Positions 32,996 to 45,247 of a stretch of 64,000 bases of DNA are shown in pieces. Under the pieces are notes generated by a model. The model did not search any database, had not been told where the DNA came from, and worked only from the letters and a program-made list of their open reading frames with translations. The DNA comes from Allodiplogaster sudhausi. Taxonomy: Eukaryota; Nematoda; Chromadorea; Rhabditida; Diplogasteridae. Location of the stretch: positions 6,176,501 to 6,240,500 of the forward strand of contig CALZFC010000016.1 in NCBI GenBank assembly GCA_945643635.1, in the 5' to 3' direction. A program made the translations under genes and the position numbers. Position 1 is the first letter of the stretch. Each line of letters opens with the position of its first letter.

Positions 32996-33110
32996 CCAGT
33001 TTATGAAATTAAATTTTTCCAAGCGGCATCTTGTCAATGGATTCGCCAATCTCGCGTGGTGTATTTGGCAGCCGGTGGTCTTAAATAGAATGTTAAATAC
33101 AAGAGAAATC

Positions 33111-34140
33111 ATTAATCCAACTATCTGATTTTGAGTAGGTGAAGTAATGTTGACGAAAATGCTATCAACAATGTTTAAATGTCTATATTACGGCACTTTC
33201 AATAAAATAGTCATTTTGCAATTAGTAAATAACTTTTGAATATGCTTTTCGAATTCGTTCCGCTATTGGATGGCTTTAATGATTGCTAGAAATTAGAAGT
33301 CGCGATCTCTCTTTCTTCCTCTTCTTCACTCTCTTACTCTTTCTCTTTCTCCCTCCTCTCTCTCTCCCATCTCTCTCTCTCTCTCTCTCTTCCTCTCTCT
33401 CTCTTTCTCTCCTTCTTTCTTTATCAGATGGAAATGGCGCCTCGGTGCACTTCCTCTTTGCTTGAGACAATCCGTCCTGATCGATCTCTGAAAACTTCTC
33501 GATATTTCGAAGACACTTTCGAATAGGAAGACATTGACGTAATGCCTTCTAAAAGAGATCTAAGGCGAATAAACAGTGTTATGTTTTTTTCGCTTGATTA
33601 GGTCAGATTGAGCTTGAAACTTCGATTGCAAGTGTGCCGAAGTCCCAAAAATCTCTCTACCCTAAGGAAATTAACGCTATTCTCCTAGGCTCACGTGTCA
33701 GTTGTCAAACAACAAGTTTATGTGGAGAGAGGCGGGTACAGTAGAACCATTTCTGTGGATTCTTTACATAGTACTTTTTTTTAACATTTATCAGGGACTT
33801 CGAGGTCGGAGTTTTTCCATTAAGTTCTCCTTTGACCAAGCATTGTCGCTGTTACTCAATGAAGAAGAGATTACCAAATAAATTGAATTGAAAAAAAATG
33901 TTCATATTCATATATTGTAACTGGAGTCAATACACCGATGTTTACAGATTGGTGGATAGGCTATATTGGTTCATTCGTTATTTGTCATATACAAGTATCG
34001 ATTTCTTAGTAGATTTAACGAACAAAAATTACTTCAATAGTCTTCAGGGCCATTGCAGCTCATTCAATAACTGGCTGCCAGTGACCACAACGCTTATCAT
34101 AATAATAAGTTACTACCGAGAATTAACGTTCAAATAAAAT
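33111..34140. other. gene-poor stretch
   Basis: CT tract at about 33310-33420. No exon that I can support. Confidence 0.4.
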
Positions 34141-34206
34141 TACAGAGGAGATTAAAATTAATAGTCTTTCTTTCTCTCTCTCTCTCTCTGTCTCTCTCTG
34201 TCTCTG

Positions 34207-34237
<31 letters not shown>

Positions 34238-34539
34238 TATTTCTTAAGGTAGCAGGCAATGAAATCCTGTAGGCATATCCGTGGATAAGTTTTCAAGAAT
34301 TAAGAAGAGATGGAGAAGGAGAACCTTTTTGTGACACAAGATCGAGAGAACATGTGATTTAGAGGGACAAGACTGCAAAAAAATTCAAACGTATTTGGTT
34401 GAATTTCGTGCTCGTTTAACTTCAGGTTGTTCTAACAAAAAGTAAGTTGAACTCAGGATGCAAATGGGCAGACGAATCAATCGGATTTATATCAAAGCGA
34501 TTTATTCTTCAGATTTGTTAAAGAGAAAACGAAATTCCT

Positions 34540-34690
34540 CGCAATATGTTAGCAACAATTCCATTTAATTTTGGACTCCATTTTGTTGTAGGGAACTCTA
34601 CGTTTGCTAGATATGTGAAGGTGCTTTTCTCAGCAATCGCTTTGATGAAAGGGCAGCTCTTCAAAATGTAAACGCTTTAGCTTTCTCGAA
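34540..34690 (+). repeat. dispersed repeat 'e'
   Basis: CTCCATTTTGTTGTAGGGAA, GAAGGTGCTTTTCTCAGCAA and AAAGGGCAGCTCTTC; related copies at 59115-59220 and 63765-63870 and inverted at about 51765-51860. All retain a GNSEGA-like to AKRLALR-like peptide in part, suggesting a shared ancestral ORF. Confidence 0.6.
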
Positions 34691-35064
34691 ATCCGAAAAA
34701 AATTCAATTCATATTCATATGTAACTGCAGGCTTTTTCCCTCTCTCTGCCTTCCATTCCTCTTAAAATATATGTTCATATATACATACATGTTCATATGT
34801 ACACATTTTTTAGGAGAAATTTAAGAGAGAAAGAGAGAGAGATGATATGAAATTTTTCAGTGTCATCTTGACCTCGACAGGCGAGTTCTGCAATATTACT
34901 TCAATTATATCTCGCCGCGCAAAATAGAATATTTATTATCCCTGCAAATAATAAATGTTCATTGTTACAGTGTGACGGTTTTAAGGATGCTCAATCTGAA
35001 TGTGTAATACAAAAGGTGCTATTGAAAAAAAAACTTCAGCTCCATTCAAAGTTTTTCCTGTTCA

Positions 35065-35640
35065 TAAAATCACTGAGTGGGAGCGATTGTTTCACGCACA
35101 CCACTTGAATTTCTTTCAAAATCTAACGATTTAGTGATTATACAGATCTTATAATCAGGCCGCTCGGTGGGGTGAGATTGATAGAGACATAGTGATAGAG
35201 AAGGAGAGAGGGAAGGAATGAAAAAAAAAGAGATCGAAAGAGAGAGAGAGAGAGCGAGTGCAGTGTATGAAAGATATTTTTCCCTAGTGCTATCTTGCGA
35301 TGCTATCTTCATTCTCCTCTGGCCTATTTGGCTAACCGGTGGATTTGATTGGAAAGTGAAATACATGAGAACTCATTAATCAGCTGATTCGACTAAACAA
35401 CTGAGTGACGTTGATAATATTAATACTTGAAAAATCTTAAAGCGGACGAATTACATCACATAAACCACACGACTTCACCAAGCACTCACACTCATTGTCA
35501 GAATTGACCACACTCTCTCCTATTCCGTTGTTTCGATTCGTCGATCACACCAGCCAAACACCTGGACGACCAACAGACTTCCTCCCGCGTATAGCCATCC
35601 TTCCCCAGACATAAGGACGATAGAGAAGAGAGGGGACAGG
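35065..35640. repeat. segmental duplicate of 28700-29290
   Basis: See 28700-29290; same order of blocks, with a shorter CACCAC region and a deletion after the repeat 'c' word. Confidence 0.85.
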
Positions 35641-36039
35641 GGAGCACCCTGAAGGAGGATCTTTTTTCTTCTTCATGCTAAACTATTTGATTATCTTCTA
35701 TAAAAGAGGGTATTTCACGCTGAAAAAAAGGTTTTCTGTGATGCTAGACTGAGAAAATAATTCAATCCCTATTTGATCATATCGTACTAAATTTTGATTA
35801 AAATTAATTTAATTTTCTTAATTGTAGCGTTCAAATAAAGATTTCATATTATATTTTATATTCTCCTTCTCTCTGTCTGCAATCGGCAATTTAATGCTAC
35901 TGGAAAATCTATGGGCTATAAATATGTTAAAACTTAAGAAGAGTTGGTTGTGAAATGTGAAAGGGAGAATGAGAGATAGGTTTTAATTTTAATCGATAAG
36001 AAGCAGCCAGAGAGGTACGATAATAAAGCAACCGAAATA

Positions 36040-36200
36040 CGTGAATTGCATCGACGAAGACAGACTCGTCAGCTCATGTTTTTCGCAGTGTCATTTCAGT
36101 TCGTCATCTCTTCAATCAACTCAAGTCGGGCATTTTTGTTCGCCACGGTGAACACAGGGAAAAATATTGTTTGTGATGTCACCGTGAGAAAACTACACAC
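36040..36200 (+). repeat. dispersed repeat 'b'
   Basis: GTGTCATTTCAGTTCGTCAT, TCAATCAACTCAAGTCGGG, CGCCACGGTGAACACAGGG and TGTGATGTCACCGTGAGAA, as at 30690 and 61505. Confidence 0.8.
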
Positions 36201-36231
36201 AGCGCAGGAAGTTCGCTTTGCCCGCACTCGC

Positions 36232-36282
36232 AAAACGAACTTTGAAGTGAAAAATCGGAACCGGCACTTCAAAGTTCGTTTT
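36232..36282. other. 18-bp perfect hairpin
   Basis: AAAACGAACTTTGAAGTG (36232-36249) and CACTTCAAAGTTCGTTTT (36265-36282) are exact reverse complements around a 15-nt loop. A third partial copy, AAAACGAACTTTGGCGG, follows at 36342. Confidence 0.8.
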
Positions 36283-36589
36283 CCTGTTACTACACTGAGT
36301 TCGTGTTGCATGCGCTGATAAGTGCGTCAGGCGAGTATCAGGAAAACGAACTTTGGCGGTCCGCCCGGCCTGGCAGCGGGGTCGCTACCCCCCCCCCTTC
36401 CTTCTCTGCTACCCTCCTGCATTCCAGTGCTCCCTCCCTTTCATCCACCCTTCTCTGCTGCCCCTCCATCCTTCTTTCATTCATTCAAGACGAAAAAATG
36501 AGATAAAAACAATGCCAACTTTGTTCTAGCCACATTTATCATTTACAAACAATGTACAATAAAAAAAAACACGAGATGCAACAATCTAA

Positions 36590-36860
36590 ACTAAATGGGG
36601 CCACAAAACAATCCTGCCAGGAAGCTGGGATGCTTGACGAGGGGGTTGAGTTGTCGCTCCTGTTGGCAGTCAGGCGGGTGGACGTTGAAGGGGGCGAGGG
36701 GACATGGTAGCCACCTACATTGGTGGTGGCAGTGGAGGGACGGAGAGAAAGGGAGAGGGAAGATGGCTGCGGGGGAGGAGTGGAGGCTTGTCGCTTGTCG
36801 CAACTGCACTTCTTGGCGAGCACGCGAAGGGCCGGCTCGATGATTCCTGAGAGCAAGATA
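36590..36860 (-). other. possible minus-strand exon, Pro/Ser-rich
   Basis: An acceptor TGCTCTCAG lies just before 36850. The downstream minus strand is GC-richer than its surroundings and open in several frames (one begins GIIEPALRVLAKKCSCDKRQ; another, in phase with the eL32 exon, begins NHRAGPSRARQEVQLRQ). I cannot choose a frame or name a product. Confidence 0.25.
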
Positions 36861-37148
36861 TAAAATTGATACGAAAAAAAAACTTTGAACTCGCTGAAAC
36901 ACACAAGTGTATAACTCGTAAGAATAATAACCCTAAGCTAGGAAAGGCATTGGTTACTTAAGATTCCAGAAAAAAAAGATATCCTTTTGACTTTAAGAAT
37001 TTCACAGCTTCATATGTCCTATTCGCATAGTTGGACAATAATTAACTACGATTGTGTTGGCGTTATCCATCTTGAGAAAAAAAAAACTCCTTGCCAAGTA
37101 AGCTTCACAGGACGGTGTTCAAGAATAAGATAAATCAATTGCTCTAAC

Positions 37149-37261
37149 TTGATGTTGAGCTGAGCGGCTCTTTCGACGATGGCCTTGCGCTTCTTGGCGG
37201 AGACAGCATGGTCGACCTCGCCAGCGTACCTCTTGTTCTGCATCAGAAGCATGTCGAGGTC
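37149..37261 (-). pseudogene. ribosomal protein eL32 fragment (C-terminal half exon)
   Basis: The minus strand after the acceptor CTTGCAG reads DLDMLLMQNKRYAGEVDHAV then SAKKRKAIVERAAQLNI. This matches the conserved C-terminal region of large-subunit ribosomal protein eL32 (usual length about 130-135 aa), whose hallmark is KAIVERAAQL. A donor GTTAGA ends it in phase 2. I find no upstream exon for the N-terminal two thirds and no convincing last exon, so I treat it as a partial or decayed copy. The alternative is a functional gene with distant exons. Confidence 0.75.
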
Positions 37262-37444
37262 CTGCAAGGAAGATATCAAATAATATTCTAAAGTATTCTA
37301 AAGCATTTTGGCAACACTACGTCACCCGATCTTGAAAAAAAGAATTCAAAAGTTTCGCATTTAAATAATGTATGAAAGGAAAAATAAAATTAAAGAAATC
37401 TAAAGCAGAAAAAAGATATGTAATACACTATTATAGCTCCTAAC

Positions 37445-37645
37445 TCATTTTGCTAGTAAACACAAAAGATCAGCGCCCCATTGCGAGTACCCTTGGCTCC
37501 GCCAGGTATATCCAATAGAAAATAAAGTCAAGACAAACCCGCGAAGACGAGTCACTGCTCGTCGCCGGGATCCCCTCTCGGCGGCCACCGTCCAGTCGGC
37601 AGATTCATCAAGCGCCACGGTGCGCGCGGACTTCACGCAGATCTG
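37445..37645 (-). other. possible minus-strand exon, unidentified
   Basis: GC-rich patch open on the minus strand (ICVKSARTVALDESADWTVA, then ERGSRRRAVTRLRG) preceded by an ATGCAG acceptor. A similar GC patch lies at 37830-37880. No homology recognised; not eL32 by inspection. Confidence 0.2.
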
Positions 37646-38391
37646 CATAAAAAAATGCCGAATCAAAGTGATCAAGTGGAATTCTACCAAATGCAAGTTT
37701 ATTAGTTCATATAAACCGGAAAAGGTACAATAATTTGGGAGTTAAAGGGCATAGCCACGAACAGTATAAATTGTATCAACAAAAAAAGAATAAAACCCAA
37801 AGCAATAAATCACAAACAGACCCCAGATGTAGGCAATCGCGTCCCGTGGCGCCGACGGGGGCGGCTTCCGCAATGTCGCCACTAAAAGTAGCATAAGACA
37901 TCAATAACATTGAACCATCACATTAAAAAAAAGTTTTTTATTAAGCAGAACAACGAAATATAAGAAAAAAGAAAGAAGAAAACGCGTCCAAACTCGTATG
38001 AAAGCCGAGCATGCTCAGACTGAGTATCGCGCAGTTGATGCGCAGTGAGCGCAAGAGCGCGAATTTTGAATTGGTATTTTACGAAGCTTTACTCAGCTTG
38101 CTTTGTGAAGTGTAAATATTTCATTTGAAATGCCGTTTTTTATAGTTTTGTCTCCTCTCTTTAGAACAGGTTTCTGTACTCCGCATATGCTATGATTCAC
38201 TTACAATTAATTCTAAATATCCTGTACGTACGCGTAATGATATAAAAGGTGTGCTCGTTTAGGAGTTCACTCATTTTTGATGTAATTTTGCGTTTTATTT
38301 TAAGCTTACTAGGAATGTCAACTCGAGCTCATTTAAAAAATCTATTGCCCTCAATTTTTTACTTACAAAGTATATTTCGGTAATCCTTCTT

Positions 38392-39350
38392 TGCTTTCAG
38401 CAGTGAAGCGTCTTCTCTTCTTCAGCGTCAGGAAGCAAGTGACATCGCCATTCTGTAAAAGGTACGCTGAGTGATGTTTATGGTTTTGTATGTTAAAATT
38501 TTTGTGCTTAGCTAAATGACTGTTTTTTTTATATATTCTTTCTTCTTTTTCATAATTGACCGTTACATTTAAAAGAAGTTTGTTTTTCGTAATATTTTAG
38601 TTGCCGGTGTTTTTTACATTGTTTCTGGAATACAATTCCTAATCTTTCATAATTAAAAAAAAAGTTACCTGAAGTAAGTAGTTTTAATCTAATAACATTC
38701 ATTTGCCCTTGAAATGTAGTTCGACTAGTTTCTTTTTCTGCCCCTGAAGGTCAAGCTGCCGGGCGAAGTGGTTTTGGAAGAGGGTATCGCGAGCTACGAC
38801 TTGGTGCTCGAGCCGGCCCCTGCCGCGGCGCGAATCTGTCTCCAGGATACTTAAGAAGAAAGGTCAGATAAAAAATCTCATTTTATTCTAAATTCTTCAT
38901 GATTTTGTGTAGGTGTATGAAGGGAAAGAATTATTCTTTTGGCCTATGCTGTTCTATGATGGGTTCACTCAGCTTAATTTTTTTTGTAAATACTGAAGTA
39001 CAAGGGGATTTGTTAATACCGTATGCCGAATGTGTTTTATCTTAATAAGTACTGTAAGTTCGTGGAGTTGCAGAGAAGTCAGTGACGTTATTTTTGCTTG
39101 GGTACTTTGTATATATATATATATTTTTTTCTTAGATATATTCCGTGCACCCGAAGTCCTCCTTTCGTATTTAACAAAATTCCAAGCCCCAGTGTTTCAT
39201 AATCGAAAAAGATTAAGGCACCTGAAGTTGAATGGTTTTTAATTTCGTTTTTAAAAATAGATTTTGGTAATCATTGTTTACTTTCAGGAGTAAGCTGTCA
39301 TTTCTTCAGCCGCGTCACGCAACAAGTGGACGACAGACCTAAAAGGTACG
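38392..39350 (+). other. candidate exons with a duplicated exon pair
   Basis: Exon-like segments 38392-38461 and 39287-39350 are both bounded by a CTTTCAG-type acceptor and AAAAG|GTACG donor, and translate alike (FFSVRKQV and FFSRVTQQV), so one is a copy of the other. Between them, 38750-38854 reads VKLPGEVVLEEGIASYDLVL to a TAA. Phases do not join into one product by my reading. They may be 5' exons of the transposon gene pair downstream. Confidence 0.3.
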
Positions 39351-39818
39351 GAATCATGTTTGTGTTTTTTTTATTCCTCTTTGATCAAATTAATTCTATA
39401 TTATTTTAAGAGTACTAAACTAGTCTTACATTTAATTTTGAGTTTGTTAGAAGTCTTAGACATTTTTACTATATGTATGATTTTTTTTATATGAATACAT
39501 TTGAACACAAATTGTGTTCTGTTTATGAACCGTGGTTTTGCTCTTTTTTTGTAGTTTTACAATATACTTTTAGTGACCGAAGTAATGAGACCATAGTGGC
39601 ATCAGAATCTCTCCCGTTATGATTTCTGTTTATCTTGATGTGAATTTTTCTTAATTCTGAGTTTTTATGGGAAGGAAATAAATTCACCTCAAGAAAAAGT
39701 TGAAAGTATTTGAGTTAATTGTATGTATTCGTCGCAAAGGTTCGAGAAACGCAGTAGTAATTGAGTTACTACGCAATAAATAAATGGAAATTAGTATTAA
39801 AAACAAACAAATATAGTC

Positions 39819-40606
39819 ATGAACAGGATGCGTTGTGACGTAGAAGATTGCGACTTCTCCTCCACCCGTGACGAGGATCTTCGAAGCCATTTTAATGATG
39901 AGCATTGGGGCGTACGTCATTTAGTCTTCCGGTGCTTCCAGTGCACTACTCGAGTCACGTTCACGTGGCATAAGGCCCTGCTTCGCCATCGGCGAAACTT
40001 CCATTCCGCTGGTTCGAATTGTGGTGTCGAAAATGCAACAATCAATATAAATCACCACTTTAGCTCCTCCACCTAACAACCACGACTCGGACAATGATGA
40101 CTTTCTGGCTGTTGACAACGTGGAAGAGGCCATGGAAGTGGATGAGGACGAGGTGTTTAATGAAGTAGGCAGGGCAGAGGACGACAGTTGCGAGGAGGAC
40201 TCACGTGTACCTTCTTCTGATGAAGAAGACGGTGGAGCGGAGGATTCATTGGCAGATAGAGTGGCGGCCTTCATTCTCTTCTTGGCGGCAGCTCCGACGA
40301 TTCGAGAGTGCGACGTCGATGGCGTTGTACAGGAGTGGCGACATGGTAATCCTACCTCACCATGCATCGAACCTGCTACTTGCCCGAATCGACAGCATCG
40401 TACTTGTTGGATCGGAATGGCGGCTTGCAGTAAGATTGTCGCCTGCACCAACCGAGAACAGCGACCGAAGAGCTCTCCAATTCCGCATCACTGCCGACGC
40501 TACCATCATCGACTTTGGGGATCTTCTACATCCACTTCCTCTCGACGGGTACGCGGAGGGTGCAGATTACTTCGTTCTCCCGCGTTGCGGCCTTACTCAT
40601 CATTAG
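39819..40606 (+). pseudogene. internally deleted tnp2-like transposase gene, copy 1
   Basis: Exon 39819 (or ATG 39828) to 40011 encodes two C2H2-type fingers: C-x4-C-x12-H-x4-H, then C-x2-C with H-x4-H. Phase 1 joins to an exon at 40064 that is strongly acidic (EEAMEVDEDEVFNEVG) and ends ADRVAAFILFLAAAPTIREC. At about 40340 the frame changes and sequence homologous to the C-terminal tail of the 55.3-58.6 kb copy begins (DLLHPLPLDGYAEG against SLANAHPLDAYYDN), ending with TAG at 40604. The whole catalytic core present in the other copy is missing. It could still give a short DNA-binding protein, a possible repressor. Confidence 0.65.
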
Positions 40607-40854
40607 TGAGCTTTTTTTTATACTATTTACCATTTTGGATTCATTTTTGAGGCCAATAAAATATTTGCTTGTATTTGTATTCTTTTTGCGCATTATAGAA
40701 ATAACGAAAATACTATTGATTTTTTTCTATATATTGGTTGAGCGTCAATGAATACAAATACAGCATTGTACGACTATTTTAAACATAGATTCAGCATCAT
40801 TTTTTACAAATCAAACAATATGCAAAACAATTTAACGAAAGATTGTTATTTCAG

Positions 40855-43800
40855 ATGCTTCTGATCCTTGTGCTGCGCGACGGCAGCCAGGCTGCAGAGG
40901 TTTTTCGTGGGCATGTTACAACACTGCGCACGCAAGAAGACGTCGTTGCCTTTTCTCTTTCTCATTCTGCGCATGGCTACGACAGTGTCTTCGTGAGTCA
41001 GGAGACTTTTGCTGGTCCGGTGAAAGCGAGTGGCCAGCTCTACGATGACAGGACCTACACTGCAGTTGTGACTAGGTCGATACAGGTAATTATCACGGTG
41101 ATAGTTCAGTTCAGAGATATAATTTAGGCGACCCTATCCAGTTTGTGACATATTTTGTTTTATTTTGCAGAGAAACGCCACTTGTCTCGAGGTTGGCGCA
41201 CACGAAGAGCATCTCGCATCTCCAGGTCAAGAAGTGGACGATGACGGCTACATTCCGCAATGCGATACGAAGATGACAAGTGCTGGTGATTTTTTTTTAA
41301 AAGTTAACCACAGATATTAGTTTTATTTATTTATTCGCACTAATAATTTGACGAAATTTTACACATGATTAAAGGGATATATATAACTTTGATTACAGAA
41401 GGCCGTGAAGCAACAGCACCGCATCAGAAGTCCTACTCATGGACAGATCGCATCCGACCAATAGCAGCAGGCTAGATAACATTTATTGTTTATAACTTCT
41501 TTTCAACTACACCAATCGTGAAAAAAAGGAAAATAAAACTATTAGGCGTCCTTCTTAAAAAATTGATTTTGAGTCCTATTTTATTCAGATTTTTTTCAGT
41601 AACGGAACCACTCCACTTGGATGATCTTTCGCCTCCTCAAGATTCAAGAACGATTAAGGAAGAGGAGCTGGTGTCACAACGGAAGAGAACGGCAAGCACA
41701 CTTGGATACGGTAACTACATTGCTTTCCTCTACATTTCGGATCCTAATTTTAAAAATAAACTAAAAAGAAAAGCCTTGGTCAGAATATTTGGTCCTAATT
41801 TTTGTCTACAGTAATCTACAGTATTACCGAAGTTAATCTTCCAAGCATAGATAATATTTTGCATCTTTCAGACTCGTCGATGAAGAAGCCGGACAGCTCT
41901 CAAGCCTCTTTCCTGCCTTCCTCGACTCCTTCTTCCGCTGTTTCTGCTCGTGCAGCTCGAGTAGAAGGTTTGGTTATGTTTTTAGCTTCCTCAGTTTTAA
42001 AAGACTAATTTTATCTTAATTTACATGACTTATTTTGATCAAATATCGCCGATTTTGTAAATTTCTTACCTTATTTTAGCGTCGGCGACTGGCTTCCCGC
42101 TGAATGAGAAGCTGAAGAACTCTGCACTCGAAGACGTTCTCGTCGACAGTAGAGGCAAGGAAATCCTGGAACGATTGGCGAGCGACGTCGACTTCAGACT
42201 GAGCGCGACGAAAGAGGAGAGGTGCTACGTGAAGCGGAAGATCACGAAGTATCTACTCCGCCATTCCAACATGTTAGATCTTCATTTATTGCCACTTATC
42301 TATCATTCTGCAACAGTAAATTTTTTGCCAAACTTAGTTATTTTTTGAAAAATTTGTTATCATAAGGTCCCCTCTATCTATTTCCAGTCAGAATGCCCCG
42401 TAAAATGGTGAGACCAGAGCGTTCGTCTGGAACCTCTTCCAGCCCTTCCCGACAGTAGATGTTGTCAGTTCTTACTGCTTCTTGTGTATCGTAGTTGGCA
42501 CGGCTTACTAAAAAGATTACTTAAAAACCTAGTTCGAGAATAGGAACTACATTATTCCAACTTTTTCCTCTCAGTCTACCTTCGTCGGCCGAAACAGCGC
42601 GTGTCTAGAAGTGCATCTGCGACAAGTTCAACAACAGCTGAAGAGGGATGGGTTCTACAAGACCCGTCCATACGCGAAACGCAAGAAGAAGCACGAGACT
42701 GACTGCGAGCCAGAATCTGCTAGTGACCTATACGTACGATTATTTACTTTGTTTAATTTCTTTTTTTATTCTTATCTTTCATCTATACAAAAATATCCCG
42801 GTTTTTGAATTATTCGATATACGGAGAATCTCTGTCATCTTAGTTTCCTTATAGAGGCTGAACACACTGCCCGCCTTCTCTGCAGAACATCTGCATCTTC
42901 TTGAGAATACGAGGTACTTCGGTGTTTTCCTTATTTTAATTTATTTATTTTTGTTCACTTTGATAGTGCATAGACATCAGAAGCAACATTGGTCTAATTT
43001 AAGGAACTCAAGAGCAGCATTTTGCCGTTTCAAGGCCCGGAGCCCTCTTTCAGAAGATACCCCATACTCGAGAAGGGCGAAATAGTACGATTGTTTACAT
43101 TTCTTTCATTACTTACTTTGTTTTATTTAATTGATCAAATTGCTAAACATTTGCCTAACCATAAATCAAAAGAATCACAATAATAATAATATGATATGAA
43201 CTATTTATTTATTTTTAATATATTTTTCGGTTCTCGTTAAGGTCCTGGAAGACTTCTGTTATCACCAAGGACTACAGCGCGAGGTCCTGTCACGGCGATG
43301 GATACGCGAGTTGCTGCCGATGATTGACCTGATGGCTGAACGTGGTTTGACGGCCGAGAAGATGCGAGCAGTACAAGAGTCCAACTTTCTTCACTCGGAC
43401 AATCATGGTAAGATGATTTTTTATTCATTTGTCTTTGCTGCAAAATATTGCCATGCGTTTTATTATTATTTCGTACTAATATTATAATGTTATTTTAATA
43501 TTTATTTCCATTGTTACTTTTTTTTTATTTACGCAATCATTTGCATTTTCATTTTTTTTATTTTTATTTTAGACAGCAAGAGTTACGGCGGCCTCCTCAA
43601 GCTGCTTGCGTCATTCGCCAAAGGAAAGCACAGGGACCTCAGCCGATCGAAGAACATCTTCGTTTCGTTTCCGGTTCGTTTTAACTATTACTTGACTCTG
43701 GGTTGATACTGACACTGTAATGGATACTTTACAAATTTCTTAACCGGGAACATTACGGTACTTCTTTCATTTCTTCATTCACTTGTAGCATTAGTATGGT

Positions 43801-44249
43801 TCTATCTCTTTGAGCTGATTCACACCGCCGAGACGGCGATCCAGCAGCTGGCCGAGTCTGGCATCACGCAGCCAGTGATCTGCAGCAACGGCGACTCAGC
43901 AACTTCGTTCATCGTAGCAGTCAATGGGCGAGCAGTCGAGGTATGGAAGCTTTTACAAACACAGTGTTTACTTTACACATATGTTGTGGTAACTAACCAT
44001 TTCCAAAGTCGTTTATGATACAAGTTTCTTTCTACTTTGTACGGTAAGGAAATTCAACATTACACGATTAACATTTTTTTTTTCGAACGGTAAATTCCTA
44101 CTCAGGTACCTGGAGACTGGAGTTCTGCGCTTCTCGTCCTCATCGCAGTCTACTACGTCTTCAATTTGATGTTTCCGGAGCCGGTGAAGCCGGAGATGGA
44201 GCTTCTCTCCCATCTACTCGGCGTGAAGCATGTGAAGCTCACGGAATAA
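40855..44249 (+). CDS. transposon companion protein, 13 exons, 528 aa
   Basis: Exons 40855-41085, 41171-41285, 41600-41710, 41872-41967, 42080-42272, 42392-42407, 42575-42733, 42855-42913, 43015-43084, 43242-43407, 43573-43673, 43815-43940 and 44106-44249 join in phase to 1587 nt. The 16-nt exon and the 43015 acceptor are the weakest calls. Residues about 185-250 (VDSRGKEILERL, KEERCYVKRKITKYLL) resemble the helical module common in uncharacterised animal proteins near zinc-finger transposases. The C-terminus (LLVLIAVYYVFNLMFPEPVK) matches their typical last exon, and a remnant is at 54061-54270. It lies 250 bp after the transposase remnant on the same strand. Function unknown; a DNA- or transposase-binding accessory role is inferred. 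The start could be trans-spliced, since CAG abuts the ATG. Confidence 0.65.
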
Positions 44250-44379
44250 GCAAGGCGAGTGCTGAGTGCTCTGGATGAAGCGGCCCAAGTTTGATTTCTT
44301 TATTGAACATTGTGATTCCTTCTTCCTCTATTCCTTCTGTTTTTTGTTGCTTAAATTGGCACAGAATTAGCATATAGAT

Positions 44380-44690
44380 CGATGCCGTAGAATGCGTACC
44401 ATAGACATCATTTATCCCTTATGACGAAATATTGTTTCGGTGACTCTCGTCTGTGCATACGTGTATCTTAGATTATATTTAGGATTACTCCAATTCCTTT
44501 CTTTTTTCCAGAAAATCTTGTAGGAGCAACAATTTTGATTGACAATTCGTGTTTAATATTCACATGAATCGATGCTGTACAATTCTGTAACATAGGTTTT
44601 TATTATCTGTTATGAGAATATATCTTTTCTGAGACTAACGTCGGCGTATACGTGTAATTTAAAGATTATTTCCTTGTACTCTAAGTACTT
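44380..44690. repeat. two-copy repeat, period about 185 bp
   Basis: ATCGATGC-GTA, CATAG, TTATGA-GA-ATAT and GT-TACGTGTA-TT occur in order at about 44380-44485 and 44568-44665, diverged. It lies directly downstream of the companion gene and may belong to the element's 3' end. Confidence 0.55.
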
Positions 44691-44874
44691 GCATCCCAGA
44701 TGCCTTCGCTTATCGTGTCCATGTCTTTTTCTTGTAAAATTTTACCCAAGCTTGTGAAGTTTTTAAATAATAAATTCCTGTAACATCTAGATGCTTTCGT
44801 GACATGATGCACCATTCAACACCTTTAGCGGTGTCTTCTCATTGAACAGAAAAGAAGCATAGGAAGCAGTGAGC

Positions 44875-45202
44875 GGGAGGGGAGGGGGATAAGGGGAGGA
44901 AAGAGAAACATAGAAGGAGAGAGAGAGAAGCAGAGAAAGAGAGAGAGAGAGCGAGCAGCACACATAAACAGAGAGAATGAGAGCGCGAGCGACATACAGA
45001 AAGAAAGAGAGAGAGAGAGCGGCCCATTGAAAGAGAGAGGGAGAGAGAGAGAGAGAGAAAGAGGGAGAGAGAGAGAGCGAGAGGGGGAAGAGAGAGAGAG
45101 AGGGGGGGGGGAATAGAGAGAGAGAGAGTGTGATAGAGAGAGAGAGAGAGAGAGAGAGAGCAACACACATAAATAGAGAGAATGTTTGCGCGAGCGACAC
45201 TC

Positions 45203-45245
<43 letters not shown>
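44875..45245. repeat. (GA)n microsatellite cluster
   Basis: Nearly continuous GA-rich purine tract with G runs at 45103. A longer internal duplication containing CAGCACACATAAACAGAGAG, GAGCGCGAGCGACA and CAGAAAGAAAGAGAG is seen at 44955-45010 and 45160-45215. Confidence 0.85.

Positions 45246-45247
<2 letters not shown>

Noticed and set aside
41400..41476. Alternative third exon and early stop for the companion gene
   Set aside because: An exon here would end the protein at TAG 41474; skipping it keeps phase with ten further exons, so the longer model is preferred, though an isoform is possible.
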